A stretch of DNA of 64,000 nt from Nocardiopsis alborubida (GTDB lineage: Bacteria > Actinomycetota > Actinomycetes > Streptosporangiales > Streptosporangiaceae): assembly GCF_012396365.1 (NCBI RefSeq), contig NZ_JAAXPG010000002.1:1-64000 (forward strand). The letters run 5' to 3'. The notes under the pieces are model-generated. The model saw only the letters and a list, made by a program, of their open reading frames with translations, did not search any database and was not told where the DNA came from. Positions 39,480 to 47,961 of this stretch are shown in pieces. How positions within the stretch are numbered: the first letter of the stretch is position 1; each line of letters opens with the position of its first letter. The translations under genes were made by a program, and so were the position numbers.

Positions 39480-41723
39480 GTGGGACTGAAACAGGACGTG
39501 GTCATCGTCAATGAGTTCAGCGTCCCCCTGTCCGGAGGCACGGGTTCGCGCGGCGGGACGCCGGGGGCGTACGTGAGTCGGTACATGGCCAGGGAAGGGG
39601 CGACCGAGTCCCTGGCACCGATCCGGCGTCTGCGCACCGACGACTTCATTCTCCGTTACATGGCGCGCGACTCGGCGGTGGAGCGAATGCCCTCGCGCAG
39701 GGAAGCGAAGTACGAGATGCGCCAGGCCCAGGGAGACGGGGGTGTGGCCTTCGGTTATGGCTCGGTGTCCCTGTCCGATGAGCAGCTGGGGGCCGCCAGC
39801 GCCGACATCCAGCGCCTCTTCGAGGACCGGCACACGGTGATGAAGACCGTGCTGTCCTTCGGCGAGACCTACCTCAAGCGCCACGGCATCCTCGACCCCG
39901 ACTTCCGCTGTGAGAAGGCCGGCGACTACCGCGGCCATCTCGACCAGATGAAGCTGCGGTTGGCGATCATGCACGGGCTCGAGAGGATGGCCTCGGGCAC
40001 CGGCGGCTACGACGACCTCCGTTACGTCGGGGTCGTGCAGGTCGATACCGAGCACGTCCACTGCCACCTGGCCATGGTCGACGCCGGCCCGGGCAGGCGG
40101 GCCAAGGACGGCACGCAAAAGGGCAAGTTGCTCGACCGGCACAAGGCCCGGCTGCGCCGGGGCATCGACGCCTGGCTCGACGAGAAGCAGGCAGTGGCCC
40201 ACCTGTCCAGTGCCGTCGGCTATGAGCGGCGCAATGTCACGACCTACATTAAGCGTTGGGCCCATGACCGGATCCGGTCCGAGGCCCTGCCGCAGTTCAT
40301 CCTCGCCTGCCTACCGGCCGACCGGGGCCTGTGGCGAGCCGGGTCGAACGCGGCGTCGATGCGCAAGGCCGATGCGCTGGTGACCGAACTGGTAGCCGAG
40401 CAGCTGGCCCGCCCCGGCTCGCCGATGCCAGCGGCCATGGAGCGCATCCGCGACTACGCCGACAACCGACGGGCCAACGAGGACCTGTCGACCGAGCAGT
40501 GGCAGGCGCTCATCGACCGCGGCCGATCCCAGATCGTCGAGCGCGCCGTCAACGGCGTCTACCAGCTGCTGCGAGCAATGCCCGCCGAGGAGCTGACGGT
40601 GCGCACCCCGATGCTCGAGCTCATGGGGATGGACTACGAGCGCATGGCCGTCGCTGCCGCCGACGAGCAGGTCCACGGCGAAGGGGCGGGCGACCTCATC
40701 CACTTCGGCTTCCGCCTGCGCAGCTACTCCTCGCGCCTGGCCCACCACCGCCGCCAGGCCGAGCACAACCGCAGGCTCGCCCTGCGCTGGGAGCGCTCGG
40801 AGGCCGCCGACGTCGCCGCAGCGGACTCGCGCCCCCTCTACGACCACTACCGCTTTGAGCAGCGCTGGCACGAGCAGGTGATAGCCAAGTACCAGCACTT
40901 CCTGCCCTTCCTCGCCGACTCCAGTGCCTGGCAGGAGGAGCAGCAGGCCATCTCCGACTACGGGGCCCGGATCCTGTCTCTGATTAGCCTGCGTGCCGAC
41001 GCCTCGCTGGCGCGGATGAAGGACGCCGAGGAGGCTGAGCGGATCGGCCGTGACGTCTACGACCAGCCCGGGGGCCGGCACTTGACCCAGGGCAGGGCTG
41101 GGCGGGCCGTCCTTGACGGCCGGATCGCGACGATGAAGCGGGTCTACGACGAGCGGGTTGCCGAGCTGCGCAGCCGATTGGCGAGCTCGGGTCTCGTCCT
41201 CGAGCTCGGCGTCGATGAGACCAGGGCCGAGGCGGTCACCGACGAGGCGGTCATCGTCGAGGGGATCGGCCACGACTTCGCGGAGGTCAAGGCACTCGAC
41301 CTCCATCACCTCGGCTACGACTTCGTCTCCGACGTCGAGGTCGGGCAGCGGGCTGGGCGGGCGTTCCTGGCCGCGGCACGGACTCGGAGACAGCTGGTCT
41401 TGGCGGCGATGGACTACCTCGAGGGATCGGGTCAGTCGGCGACGATCGTCGAGCTGCCCGTTGACGACGTGGCGGCGATGACGCGCACGGCGCGGACGCT
41501 GTCGGCGGGGCGGGTCGAGATGGGCAGGTTCGTCCTGCCTTCGCGCATCGCCGAGCTGCGGACGGAGCAGGAGCGCTCCGAGACGGCACGCCGGTCGAAG
41601 GCGTCCTCGCTCGACGTCGAGCTGGCGGCGCGGGTTACTGCCCGGGTCGACCAGGCCGCACTCGAAGCGAGCATCGAACCATCCGATGCCAACCAGATCG
41701 TCAGTGCGACTCCTTCAAGTTAA
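39480..41723 (+). CDS. MobL-type relaxase
   Basis: A 747-residue protein from GTG at 39480. The N-terminus (DVVIVNEFSVPLSGG, RGGTPGAYVSRYMAREGATE) is the MobL-family opening. VGVVQVDTEHVHCHLAMVDA near residues 181-200 carries the metal-binding histidines of the HUH-like relaxase active site. The C-terminal half is helical and charged. It should nick the element's oriT, stay bound to the transferred strand, and be recruited by the VirD4 protein at 47962. Tyr candidates for the nick lie in the first 65 residues. Family assignment is from motif memory. Confidence 0.82.
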   Translation: MGLKQDVVIVNEFSVPLSGGTGSRGGTPGAYVSRYMAREGATESLAPIRRLRTDDFILRYMARDSAVERMPSRREAKYEMRQAQGDGGVAFGYGSVSLSDEQLGAASADIQRLFEDRHTVMKTVLSFGETYLKRHGILDPDFRCEKAGDYRGHLDQMKLRLAIMHGLERMASGTGGYDDLRYVGVVQVDTEHVHCHLAMVDAGPGRRAKDGTQKGKLLDRHKARLRRGIDAWLDEKQAVAHLSSAVGYERRNVTTYIKRWAHDRIRSEALPQFILACLPADRGLWRAGSNAASMRKADALVTELVAEQLARPGSPMPAAMERIRDYADNRRANEDLSTEQWQALIDRGRSQIVERAVNGVYQLLRAMPAEELTVRTPMLELMGMDYERMAVAAADEQVHGEGAGDLIHFGFRLRSYSSRLAHHRRQAEHNRRLALRWERSEAADVAAADSRPLYDHYRFEQRWHEQVIAKYQHFLPFLADSSAWQEEQQAISDYGARILSLISLRADASLARMKDAEEAERIGRDVYDQPGGRHLTQGRAGRAVLDGRIATMKRVYDERVAELRSRLASSGLVLELGVDETRAEAVTDEAVIVEGIGHDFAEVKALDLHHLGYDFVSDVEVGQRAGRAFLAAARTRRQLVLAAMDYLEGSGQSATIVELPVDDVAAMTRTARTLSAGRVEMGRFVLPSRIAELRTEQERSETARRSKASSLDVELAARVTARVDQAALEASIEPSDANQIVSATPSS

Positions 41724-41755
41724 CCCCTGAAAGACCAATGATCATCATTCAATGG

Positions 41756-41784
41756 TTGCCAATGGCCTATAGCAGTACTATGGT
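41756..41784 (+). promoter_or_regulatory. Promoter of the 41880 gene with flanking palindromic motifs
   Basis: TTGCCA (41756-41761) and TATGGT (41779-41784) are 17 bp apart. Just upstream is AATGAT-C-ATCATT (41737-41749), and CAATGG words flank the -35. This leader separates the relaxase operon from the next unit. Confidence 0.55.
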
Positions 41785-41879
41785 GAGGAGCATTGTAGGA
41801 CGACTCAATGGATCGATCCAGACGACGGCACGGGTCACGACCGATCTGATTGCAGGCAGATTGATTGAGAGGAACGATC

Positions 41880-42437
41880 ATGGCTTACCTCCAGGGCGAA
41901 GGCGCGATGACCAACATCAACCTCATCGTCAAGACCCACTTCAACAACGTCACCAAGAACGGCAAGAGCCAGTTCCTCGACGCCATGGTCGACCACAGGG
42001 ACCCTCGTGGCCCCGGCCAGACCAACCTCCACCTGGTCTCACGGAGGCAGGAGCACAACGGCAAGACCTCCTACAACAACGGCGCGGGCTACTCGATGGA
42101 CCAGTTCGAGAAGATCAAGGCCGCCGCGGGGCCCAACACCGAGCCCGTGACCAACAAGGACGGCGAACAGATCGGTGAGGCCTTCGCGGTCAAGGCCAGC
42201 GTCATGCCCGCCAAGGACGGCCTGATCATCAACACCAACAAAAGGATCGACCAGTCCGACTTCAAGATGGAGCCGAACACCCTCGACATGCAGTTCGAGT
42301 CGATGAAGGCGGCCAAGAAGGCCCGCCAGGCCGAGAAGACCGCCGAGGCCGAGCAGGCGCAGACCGCCCAGCCCGAAGCGTTCCCGGCCCACGCGGCCGA
42401 GGCGCAGGCCGCAGAGCCGGAGCCCTCGATCGGCTGA
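41880..42437 (+). CDS. Unknown protein, possibly single-strand-DNA-binding-like
   Basis: A 185-residue protein from ATG at 41880 after GAGAGGA. Residues 1-125 look globular (MTNINLIVKTHFNNVTKNGK, VKASVMPAKDGLIINTNKRI). The last 50 residues are Ala/Glu/Gln-rich and disordered. It has its own promoter and a hairpin downstream, suggesting high expression. Small stand-alone genes next to a relaxase often encode ssDNA-binding or relaxosome proteins, but no such motif is certain here. Confidence 0.5.
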   Translation: MAYLQGEGAMTNINLIVKTHFNNVTKNGKSQFLDAMVDHRDPRGPGQTNLHLVSRRQEHNGKTSYNNGAGYSMDQFEKIKAAAGPNTEPVTNKDGEQIGEAFAVKASVMPAKDGLIINTNKRIDQSDFKMEPNTLDMQFESMKAAKKARQAEKTAEAEQAQTAQPEAFPAHAAEAQAAEPEPSIG

Positions 42438-42460
42438 TCGGGACCGGTCGCACAAACGGA

Positions 42461-42498
42461 AGGCCCGCACCAGGGAGGCATTCCCGGGGTGCGGGTCT
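42461..42498 (+). terminator. Terminator or attenuator after the 41880 gene
   Basis: CCCGCACC (42464-42471) pairs with GGTGCGGG (42488-42495), with an inner GGGA/TCCC. It lies 24 nt after the stop codon. Confidence 0.55.
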
Positions 42499-42541
42499 TC
42501 GCCCATTTCGAGGGGCTGATGCCTGTGAGAGGAGACACGAC

Positions 42542-42727
42542 ATGGGGCCCGAACAGATCGAGGTGCCGTCGCTGATAGACGCGGCCGAGGCCTGGCTGAA
42601 CGACTCGGTGCCACCCGTATCGGCCGAGCAGGCCCCGGTGTCTGAGACCTACCCGTACAAGTTCGAGATCGGCGCGACCGGCCGTCAGCAGGTGGTCAAC
42701 GAGCACAAGCCGGGCCTTGGCGAGTGA
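42542..42727 (+). CDS. Small protein sharing a C-terminal motif with its neighbour
   Basis: A 61-residue protein from ATG at 42542, preceded by GAGAGGAGA. It contains EAWLNDS, then PVSETYPYKFEIG...Q. The next gene's product ends with a matching EWLSNT and PVSEMYDYRFEGQ. The shared segment suggests a common binding partner or a secretion/targeting tail. No other feature is seen. Confidence 0.55.
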   Translation: MGPEQIEVPSLIDAAEAWLNDSVPPVSAEQAPVSETYPYKFEIGATGRQQVVNEHKPGLGE

Positions 42728-42742
42728 AGGAGTGTGGAGACG

Positions 42743-43762
42743 ATGGCAGGAATCAATGAGGTCCAGCTGCGCAATGTCCAAGAACGCAGTACCGGGGACG
42801 TGCCGATCCATGGAGGACCCGCGACCGGGGCGCGCCATGAGGCCAAGCCTGGTCGCGCACCCGTCTACGGGACGGATGCGACAGCTCCGCCGCCCTCGCG
42901 CGCAGCCGGGCGCCAGGAACGGACGGGCGACGTCCCTGCCTACGGACGCTCCAGGGCGGGAGTGGGCCGAGGGGTGAGGAGTGGGGGCGTGCCGGGCTAC
43001 GGCCCGGCTTCGGGGCGGGGTCGGTCCCAGAAGCCGTCGCGGACCGAGCAGGTGGAGGCCGAGAAGCAGATGCTGTCGGCGGGCCTCAAGGGAGGGGTCG
43101 CGGGCAGCAAGCTGGGGGCGAAGGCGGGATCAGTCGTGCCGGGCCTCGGCACGGTAGCCGGGACGGCGATCGGAGCGGCTGCCGGGGCGAGCGTGGGCCA
43201 GGCCGATACCGCGAGGAAGGCCGGAAACCCGGGTCGAGCCTTCGCCACGGCGATACCGCTGGGCGGAGTCGTCGGAGGCGCGGTCAACGCCAAGCTCGCC
43301 AAGGACGCGCGGACGGCCAGGGAGATCGAACAGGCCGCGGCGAGCGGTAAGGCGCGGCCGGCCCAGCCGGGCGGCGCGGAAGTGTCGACGAAGAAGCTGC
43401 CGGCCAGCCAGCGAGTCAAGGATTTGCAGGTCGGTCAATCGCTCCAGTCCGAGAGCTTCAGGGCCGGAGCCCAGGTGGTCCGGGACACGGCTACCACCGC
43501 TGATCGGCCGCGCGCCTTCCATGCGCAGATCAAGGGCGTCGCCGCCGCGGCGACGAAGGGAGCGGCCACCGGCGCCTACCGCGGAGTGCGCACGGAGAGG
43601 GCGAACCGGTCCGGCGCCCAGGCCGAACCCGAGATGGCCGACGAGTGGCTGTCGAACACCGCATCGCGGACGCGATCGGTAGGACGGCCGGTCTCGGAGA
43701 TGTACGACTACCGGTTCGAGGGTCAGGACCAACAGGACGTCGACCGGCAGTACGGCGGCTGA
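42743..43762 (+). CDS. Glycine-zipper protein with shared C-terminal motif
   Basis: A 339-residue protein. ATG at 42743 is preferred over GTG 42734 because AAGGAG (about 42727-42732) is correctly spaced. The N-terminal 100 residues are disordered with short repeats (GDVPIHG, APVYGT, GDVPAYG, GVPGYG). A glycine-zipper region (~residues 115-190: GAKAGSVVPGLGTVAGTAIG) resembles that of the hydrolase at 31674 and may insert in membranes. The C-terminus is EWLSNT...PVSEMYDYRFEGQ, as in the 42542 product. Confidence 0.55.
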   Translation: MAGINEVQLRNVQERSTGDVPIHGGPATGARHEAKPGRAPVYGTDATAPPPSRAAGRQERTGDVPAYGRSRAGVGRGVRSGGVPGYGPASGRGRSQKPSRTEQVEAEKQMLSAGLKGGVAGSKLGAKAGSVVPGLGTVAGTAIGAAAGASVGQADTARKAGNPGRAFATAIPLGGVVGGAVNAKLAKDARTAREIEQAAASGKARPAQPGGAEVSTKKLPASQRVKDLQVGQSLQSESFRAGAQVVRDTATTADRPRAFHAQIKGVAAAATKGAATGAYRGVRTERANRSGAQAEPEMADEWLSNTASRTRSVGRPVSEMYDYRFEGQDQQDVDRQYGG

Positions 43763-43817
43763 GTCGCAGGGCCGAGGACCGACCAAAGGATCCCGGGGAG
43801 CCACTCCGCGAATTCCT

Positions 43818-43877
43818 TTCATATGAGCATATGAATGATCATCGTCATAGTGTTTTTACTGACGTTTCAATTGAAAC
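43818..43877 (+). promoter_or_regulatory. Leader with two palindromes before the Clp-like ATPase gene
   Basis: TTCATATG-AG-CATATGAA (43818-43835) and GTTTCAATTGAAAC (43864-43877) are both perfect. Between them lies AATGATCATCGTCAT. The region is AT-rich and lies 31-90 bp before the ATG at 43908. Confidence 0.55.
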
Positions 43878-43907
43878 AGCCAGATGGCCAGGGGGTCGAT
43901 CCGGTAG

Positions 43908-45677
43908 ATGTTCAACGACGAGAGGCTCAATGCGGCCTACCCGACTCTGTCGAAGCTGTCGGACCCGCTCAAGCCGGCCGGGCGCGAGATCGTCGGCCGC
44001 AAACGGGAGCAGATGCAGGTCATGGCGGGAATGGCGCGGCCCGAGTTGTCGAACGTGCTACTGCTGGCTGAGGCCGGCACGGGCAAGACCGCGCTCGTCC
44101 AGGCGGTGTCGGTCCAGGATTCGCAGCGCCGCTACCTCGAAGTCGACCCCGCGCGGATGATCGCCGAGGCAGGCGACGGACAGCAGATGGCCGCCCTGCT
44201 CAAGCGCTTCTTCGACGAGGCTGAGGAGTTCCACCGGGTCGAACAGGAAGAGCTCGTGCTCTTCGTCGACGAGTTCCACCAGATCATCCAGCTCTCCGAC
44301 GCCGCGACCGAGGCGATCAAACCGGTGCTGGCGGCCTCGGGCACGCGCGGGATTCGGATCATCGCCGCGACGACTTATGAGGAGTTCCACAAGCACATCT
44401 CGTCGAATCAGCCGCTCGTCGAGCGCCTCCAGCGCATCAACCTCTCCCAACCGGAGCGGGCGACGACAGTCGAGATCCTCAAGGGGATGGCCGGGCACTA
44501 CGAGGTCGCCGACCAGTTCTACGACGACCACATCTTCCAGCAGATCTACGAGTACACCCAGCGCTACATCCCGGCCAGCTCTCAGCCGCGCAAGTCGATC
44601 CTCGTGCTCGACTCGATGGTCGGCTGGCACCGGATCACCGGCCGGGCCATGGACCGTGAACTGCTGGCCGACGTGATCATGGAGTCGACGGGCAACAACG
44701 TCGACGTCCGCGTCGACGGGGCGAGGATCAAGGCCGAGCTCGACAAGCGGGTGTTTAGCCAGGACCTCGCCACGAGCATGCTCGCCCGTCGCCTGCAGCT
44801 GTCGGTGGCCGATCTCAATGACAAGAGCAAACCGAGAGCTTCCTTTGTATTCACTGGGAGTACAGGCACTGGCAAGACGGAAACGGTCAAGCAGCTGGCG
44901 AACCTCATCTTCGGTGACGACGAGCGACACCTCATCCGGTTCGACATGACCGAGTACGCGAGCGAGGAGTCCTACGCGCTATTCCGCTCGGAGCTGACGA
45001 AGCGGGTGTGGGACCGGCCCTACTCCGTGCTGCTCTTCGACGAGATCGAGAAGGCAAACTCGATCGTCACGCGTATCCTGCTCCAGGTCCTCGACGACGG
45101 TCGGCTCTCCGACGACAACAACCGGACAGTGAGCTTCCTCAACACCTACATCGTGCTCACCACCAACGCAGGCTCCGAGATCTACAAGACGATCGCCAAC
45201 TACGCCTCCTCTGATACCGGCTCCGGCGAGAACCTTGTCGAGTATCAGAAGCTCATCCGGCGCTCCATCTCGCAGACGACCGGGGGCAACCGTTTCCCAC
45301 CCGAGCTGCTGGGCCGCATTGACGCGATCGTGCCCTTCCAGCCGCTGTCGGAAGAGACCCAGAAGAAGATCGTCGCTGGCAAGCTGCGCGGGGTCGTCCA
45401 GGAAGTCGCCATCAAGCACAACGTGCGGGTCGACGTCTCCAAGAAGGTGTTGCAATACCTCGTCGAAGACAAAGGCGAGTCGGACTCCGACGCCGGCGGC
45501 GCGCGCGCCGCGGTCGCCAAGCTCACCGACGAGGTGACCACCAGCATCGCGACGTTCATCAACGAGCACCCGGCCGAACGACGGGTGCGGGTCGAGGTCG
45601 CAGGGAAGCTTGTCAGCGACAACAAGCGCCTGCTCAAGTCCGACGCGCGCATCATCGTCAGCGCCCACCGAGGCTGA
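43908..45677 (+). CDS. Clp/Hsp100-derived double AAA+ ATPase without pore loops
   Basis: A 589-residue protein with two AAA+ modules arranged as in ClpA/ClpB. Module 1 has Walker A AGTGKT (56-61), LFVDEFHQII and AATTYEEFHKHI. Module 2 has GSTGTGKT (317-324), LLFDEIEKAN, LLQVLDDGRLSDDN and LTTNAGSE. There is no N-domain or M-domain. The KYRG-type pore loop of module 1 and the GYVG pore loop of module 2 are both missing; FDMTEYASEESYALFRSEL runs straight into RPYSVLLFDEIE. It is probably a remodelling or transfer motor, not a threading unfoldase. Confidence 0.8.
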   Translation: MFNDERLNAAYPTLSKLSDPLKPAGREIVGRKREQMQVMAGMARPELSNVLLLAEAGTGKTALVQAVSVQDSQRRYLEVDPARMIAEAGDGQQMAALLKRFFDEAEEFHRVEQEELVLFVDEFHQIIQLSDAATEAIKPVLAASGTRGIRIIAATTYEEFHKHISSNQPLVERLQRINLSQPERATTVEILKGMAGHYEVADQFYDDHIFQQIYEYTQRYIPASSQPRKSILVLDSMVGWHRITGRAMDRELLADVIMESTGNNVDVRVDGARIKAELDKRVFSQDLATSMLARRLQLSVADLNDKSKPRASFVFTGSTGTGKTETVKQLANLIFGDDERHLIRFDMTEYASEESYALFRSELTKRVWDRPYSVLLFDEIEKANSIVTRILLQVLDDGRLSDDNNRTVSFLNTYIVLTTNAGSEIYKTIANYASSDTGSGENLVEYQKLIRRSISQTTGGNRFPPELLGRIDAIVPFQPLSEETQKKIVAGKLRGVVQEVAIKHNVRVDVSKKVLQYLVEDKGESDSDAGGARAAVAKLTDEVTTSIATFINEHPAERRVRVEVAGKLVSDNKRLLKSDARIIVSAHRG

Positions 45678-45685
45678 TCATTCCA

Positions 45686-45713
45686 TTGACCCATTGGATC
45701 GTCATTGCATAGT
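45686..45713 (+). promoter_or_regulatory. Promoter of the 45790 gene
   Basis: TTGACC (45686-45691) and CATAGT (45708-45713) are 16 bp apart. CCATTG and CCCATTGG overlap the -35, and GATCATT lies just upstream, matching the words in other element leaders. Confidence 0.5.
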
Positions 45714-45789
45714 CGAACGACTGGCGCGAACGGTAGGATGTGAATAAACCAGTCAAACTGCGTTTCATCCAGTGAAGGGGTCGACATCC

Positions 45790-47847
45790 ATGGCCAATCC
45801 AGGCATGACGGAGGCCAGTCGCAAGAAAGTGCGCAAGAAGAAGCCGGACGAGCTGTTGTCCTCGGTCGTACATGAGACCGCGACGGCGGGGGCCGTGGAC
45901 CTGCTCAAGAAGAACGAGAGGTTCGTCTTCCCCTCCGGGAGCGCTTGGGTGATGCTCGGCCTGGCCTCTGAGGCCGTCGGCGGGCTCAATCGCCGTCAAA
46001 GTCGGCACGAGGCCAAAGGTTCGATCATCAAGCTCATCGAGAACGATGAGATAGAGACGGTCGCCACCGCAGAGATGCTCGCCGAAGAGGTCTTCGGCAT
46101 CATTCCCACCGCCTCAACGCTCGATCGGATGGACGAGTACTCGCTGCTCACAGAAGCTGAGTACTCCTGGGCCGTGGTCTGGGAGACCGTCGAGGGGGAC
46201 CTGCACGTCGAGTTCGTCGGCAAGGCGACCTTCCCCCAGACGCAGCAGGTCGCCGCTGGCACCCTCAGCCTCGAACAGGCGGTGGGACGGCAGGCCTGGG
46301 CCGACCACTCGGGGCTGTCGGGCGCCAACTCCGCCGATGCCGCGGCCTCTGATCCGACGCAGGCGACGAACGGTGACGAAATCTTCGCTCCGCTGGACGA
46401 GGACGACTCCCCCACTGACGACGATGATGAGCCGGTCTTCGATGACCTGGCCGCCGATGAGGAGCCCGACTTCGAGGCCCCCGAGCCGGAACCGATAAGT
46501 GAGCCCGCACCGGCCTCCGAAGCCCTTGTGGCGACGGAGCACCCCGGGGACGAGGGCTTCGGCATCGACGAGATCGACGAAGACGCCGCCGTGGATGAGC
46601 CGATGCCCGCCGAGGCAGTTGAGGGCGTCTACGCCGACGACCAGGAGACCGTCCGCGACGGCCTGGCTCGGCGCTTCCTGCCCGAGGACCTGGATCTGGG
46701 CATCCGACTCGACGAGTTCAACCACACGTTCTCGATCGGCGCTCCGGCCGTCCAGATCGAGGTGCCCGAGGGCGCGAGCGAGTGGCTGGGCGACCAGGTC
46801 GCCCAGCTCAGCCGGCAGGCCAACGCCGACCTGGCCGGTCTGCGCTATCAGCACGAGGACGAACTGCGGGCTCTCTACGTCAATCTCATGTCCACACACA
46901 TCGAGCAGGTCATCCGCGCGGTGGCCACCGATCGCGAGGACAGCCGCTACAAGCAGCTCATGGACAGCATCGAGGCCAAACAGGCCGAGAGGGTCTCGGA
47001 GAGGGACGAGAAGGTCCGCAAGGCCAAGACCCGGATCGTCACCGCCTACGAGGAGCACGTGAAGGTGCTCGCGGAGAAGGCCGCGAAGGACGCCGAGGCC
47101 CACTACCGGGAGCGTAACAAGTCCCGGGTCGAGAGGGATCAAGCTGATGCGGTCGTCGAGATCGATCGGGAGATGAGCAATGCTCACACCCATGATCTGC
47201 AGGAGATCCTGCGGATCCGGCGCAACGACGCCAGCCTCAAGCTCCAGGTCGGCCAGACTCAGATCTTCAAGGTGCTCGCCGAGCGGCAGAGCGAGAACCT
47301 CGCTGCCGAGCAGGAGCGTCTGGACCGCTGGAAGGACGAGATCGGCCGGATCGTCGCAGATTACCGGGGCGATGACATCGCCCGGACCGAGGCCCTGACC
47401 GAGCAGCTGGCGCGTACCGACGAGCTGGCTGCGGCCCGCTCCGAGTACGCCGCCGCGCTCGAGGCCCAGCGAGCCGAGCACGCCGATCGGATTCGCCGGA
47501 CCGAGGACGAGCTCGACCTCGTCCGCCAGGCGGCGGTCACGAGGATCAAGGAGCGCGACGCCGAGTGGGACAAGGACTTGTCGGTGGAGCGGACCAAGAC
47601 CGAGACGCTGACCAAGCTGGTCCAGGACCTGCGCGAGGAGAACGCGGTGATCGAGACCCGCGCCGCGGAGTTCGCCGACCGTCGTCTGCAAGCAGTCATG
47701 GCCGATCGGGACGCCGCTGACAAGAATCTCGAGCGCTTCGCGGTGCTTCAGCGGCACGCGAGCTGGCTCATCCTGAGCATCATCGTCGGCGGCGTGATCC
47801 TCGGCCTGGGGGTCGGATTCATCGCAGGGACGCTCGTGACCACCTGA
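45790..47847 (+). CDS. Tail-anchored coiled-coil protein
   Basis: A 685-residue protein. ATG at 45790 is chosen because GAAGGGG lies 9 nt before it. The N-terminal 165 residues look globular. Residues ~190-280 are very acidic and disordered. Residues ~330-655 are a long charged coiled coil (KQAERVSERDEKVRKAKTRI and similar). The last ~25 residues form one membrane helix (ASWLILSIIVGGVILGLGVG). It is anchored by its C-terminus with the bulk in the cytoplasm, next to the VirD4 gene, so a spacer or docking role is plausible. No known family. Confidence 0.6.
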   Translation: MANPGMTEASRKKVRKKKPDELLSSVVHETATAGAVDLLKKNERFVFPSGSAWVMLGLASEAVGGLNRRQSRHEAKGSIIKLIENDEIETVATAEMLAEEVFGIIPTASTLDRMDEYSLLTEAEYSWAVVWETVEGDLHVEFVGKATFPQTQQVAAGTLSLEQAVGRQAWADHSGLSGANSADAAASDPTQATNGDEIFAPLDEDDSPTDDDDEPVFDDLAADEEPDFEAPEPEPISEPAPASEALVATEHPGDEGFGIDEIDEDAAVDEPMPAEAVEGVYADDQETVRDGLARRFLPEDLDLGIRLDEFNHTFSIGAPAVQIEVPEGASEWLGDQVAQLSRQANADLAGLRYQHEDELRALYVNLMSTHIEQVIRAVATDREDSRYKQLMDSIEAKQAERVSERDEKVRKAKTRIVTAYEEHVKVLAEKAAKDAEAHYRERNKSRVERDQADAVVEIDREMSNAHTHDLQEILRIRRNDASLKLQVGQTQIFKVLAERQSENLAAEQERLDRWKDEIGRIVADYRGDDIARTEALTEQLARTDELAAARSEYAAALEAQRAEHADRIRRTEDELDLVRQAAVTRIKERDAEWDKDLSVERTKTETLTKLVQDLREENAVIETRAAEFADRRLQAVMADRDAADKNLERFAVLQRHASWLILSIIVGGVILGLGVGFIAGTLVTT

Positions 47848-47961
47848 GGACAGGGGCGACGAAGCGCATGGAACGGAAGCCACGGCGGTGCTCCAGGTGG
47901 ACCGGGCACCGCCGTCGGCATCAGAAGGGCATCCGAGAACGCGGGACAGGATTCGCACGCC

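Noticed and set aside
43908..45677. Housekeeping ClpB or ClpC
   Set aside because: It is too short, lacks the N- and M-domains and both pore loops, and lies within the transfer region.
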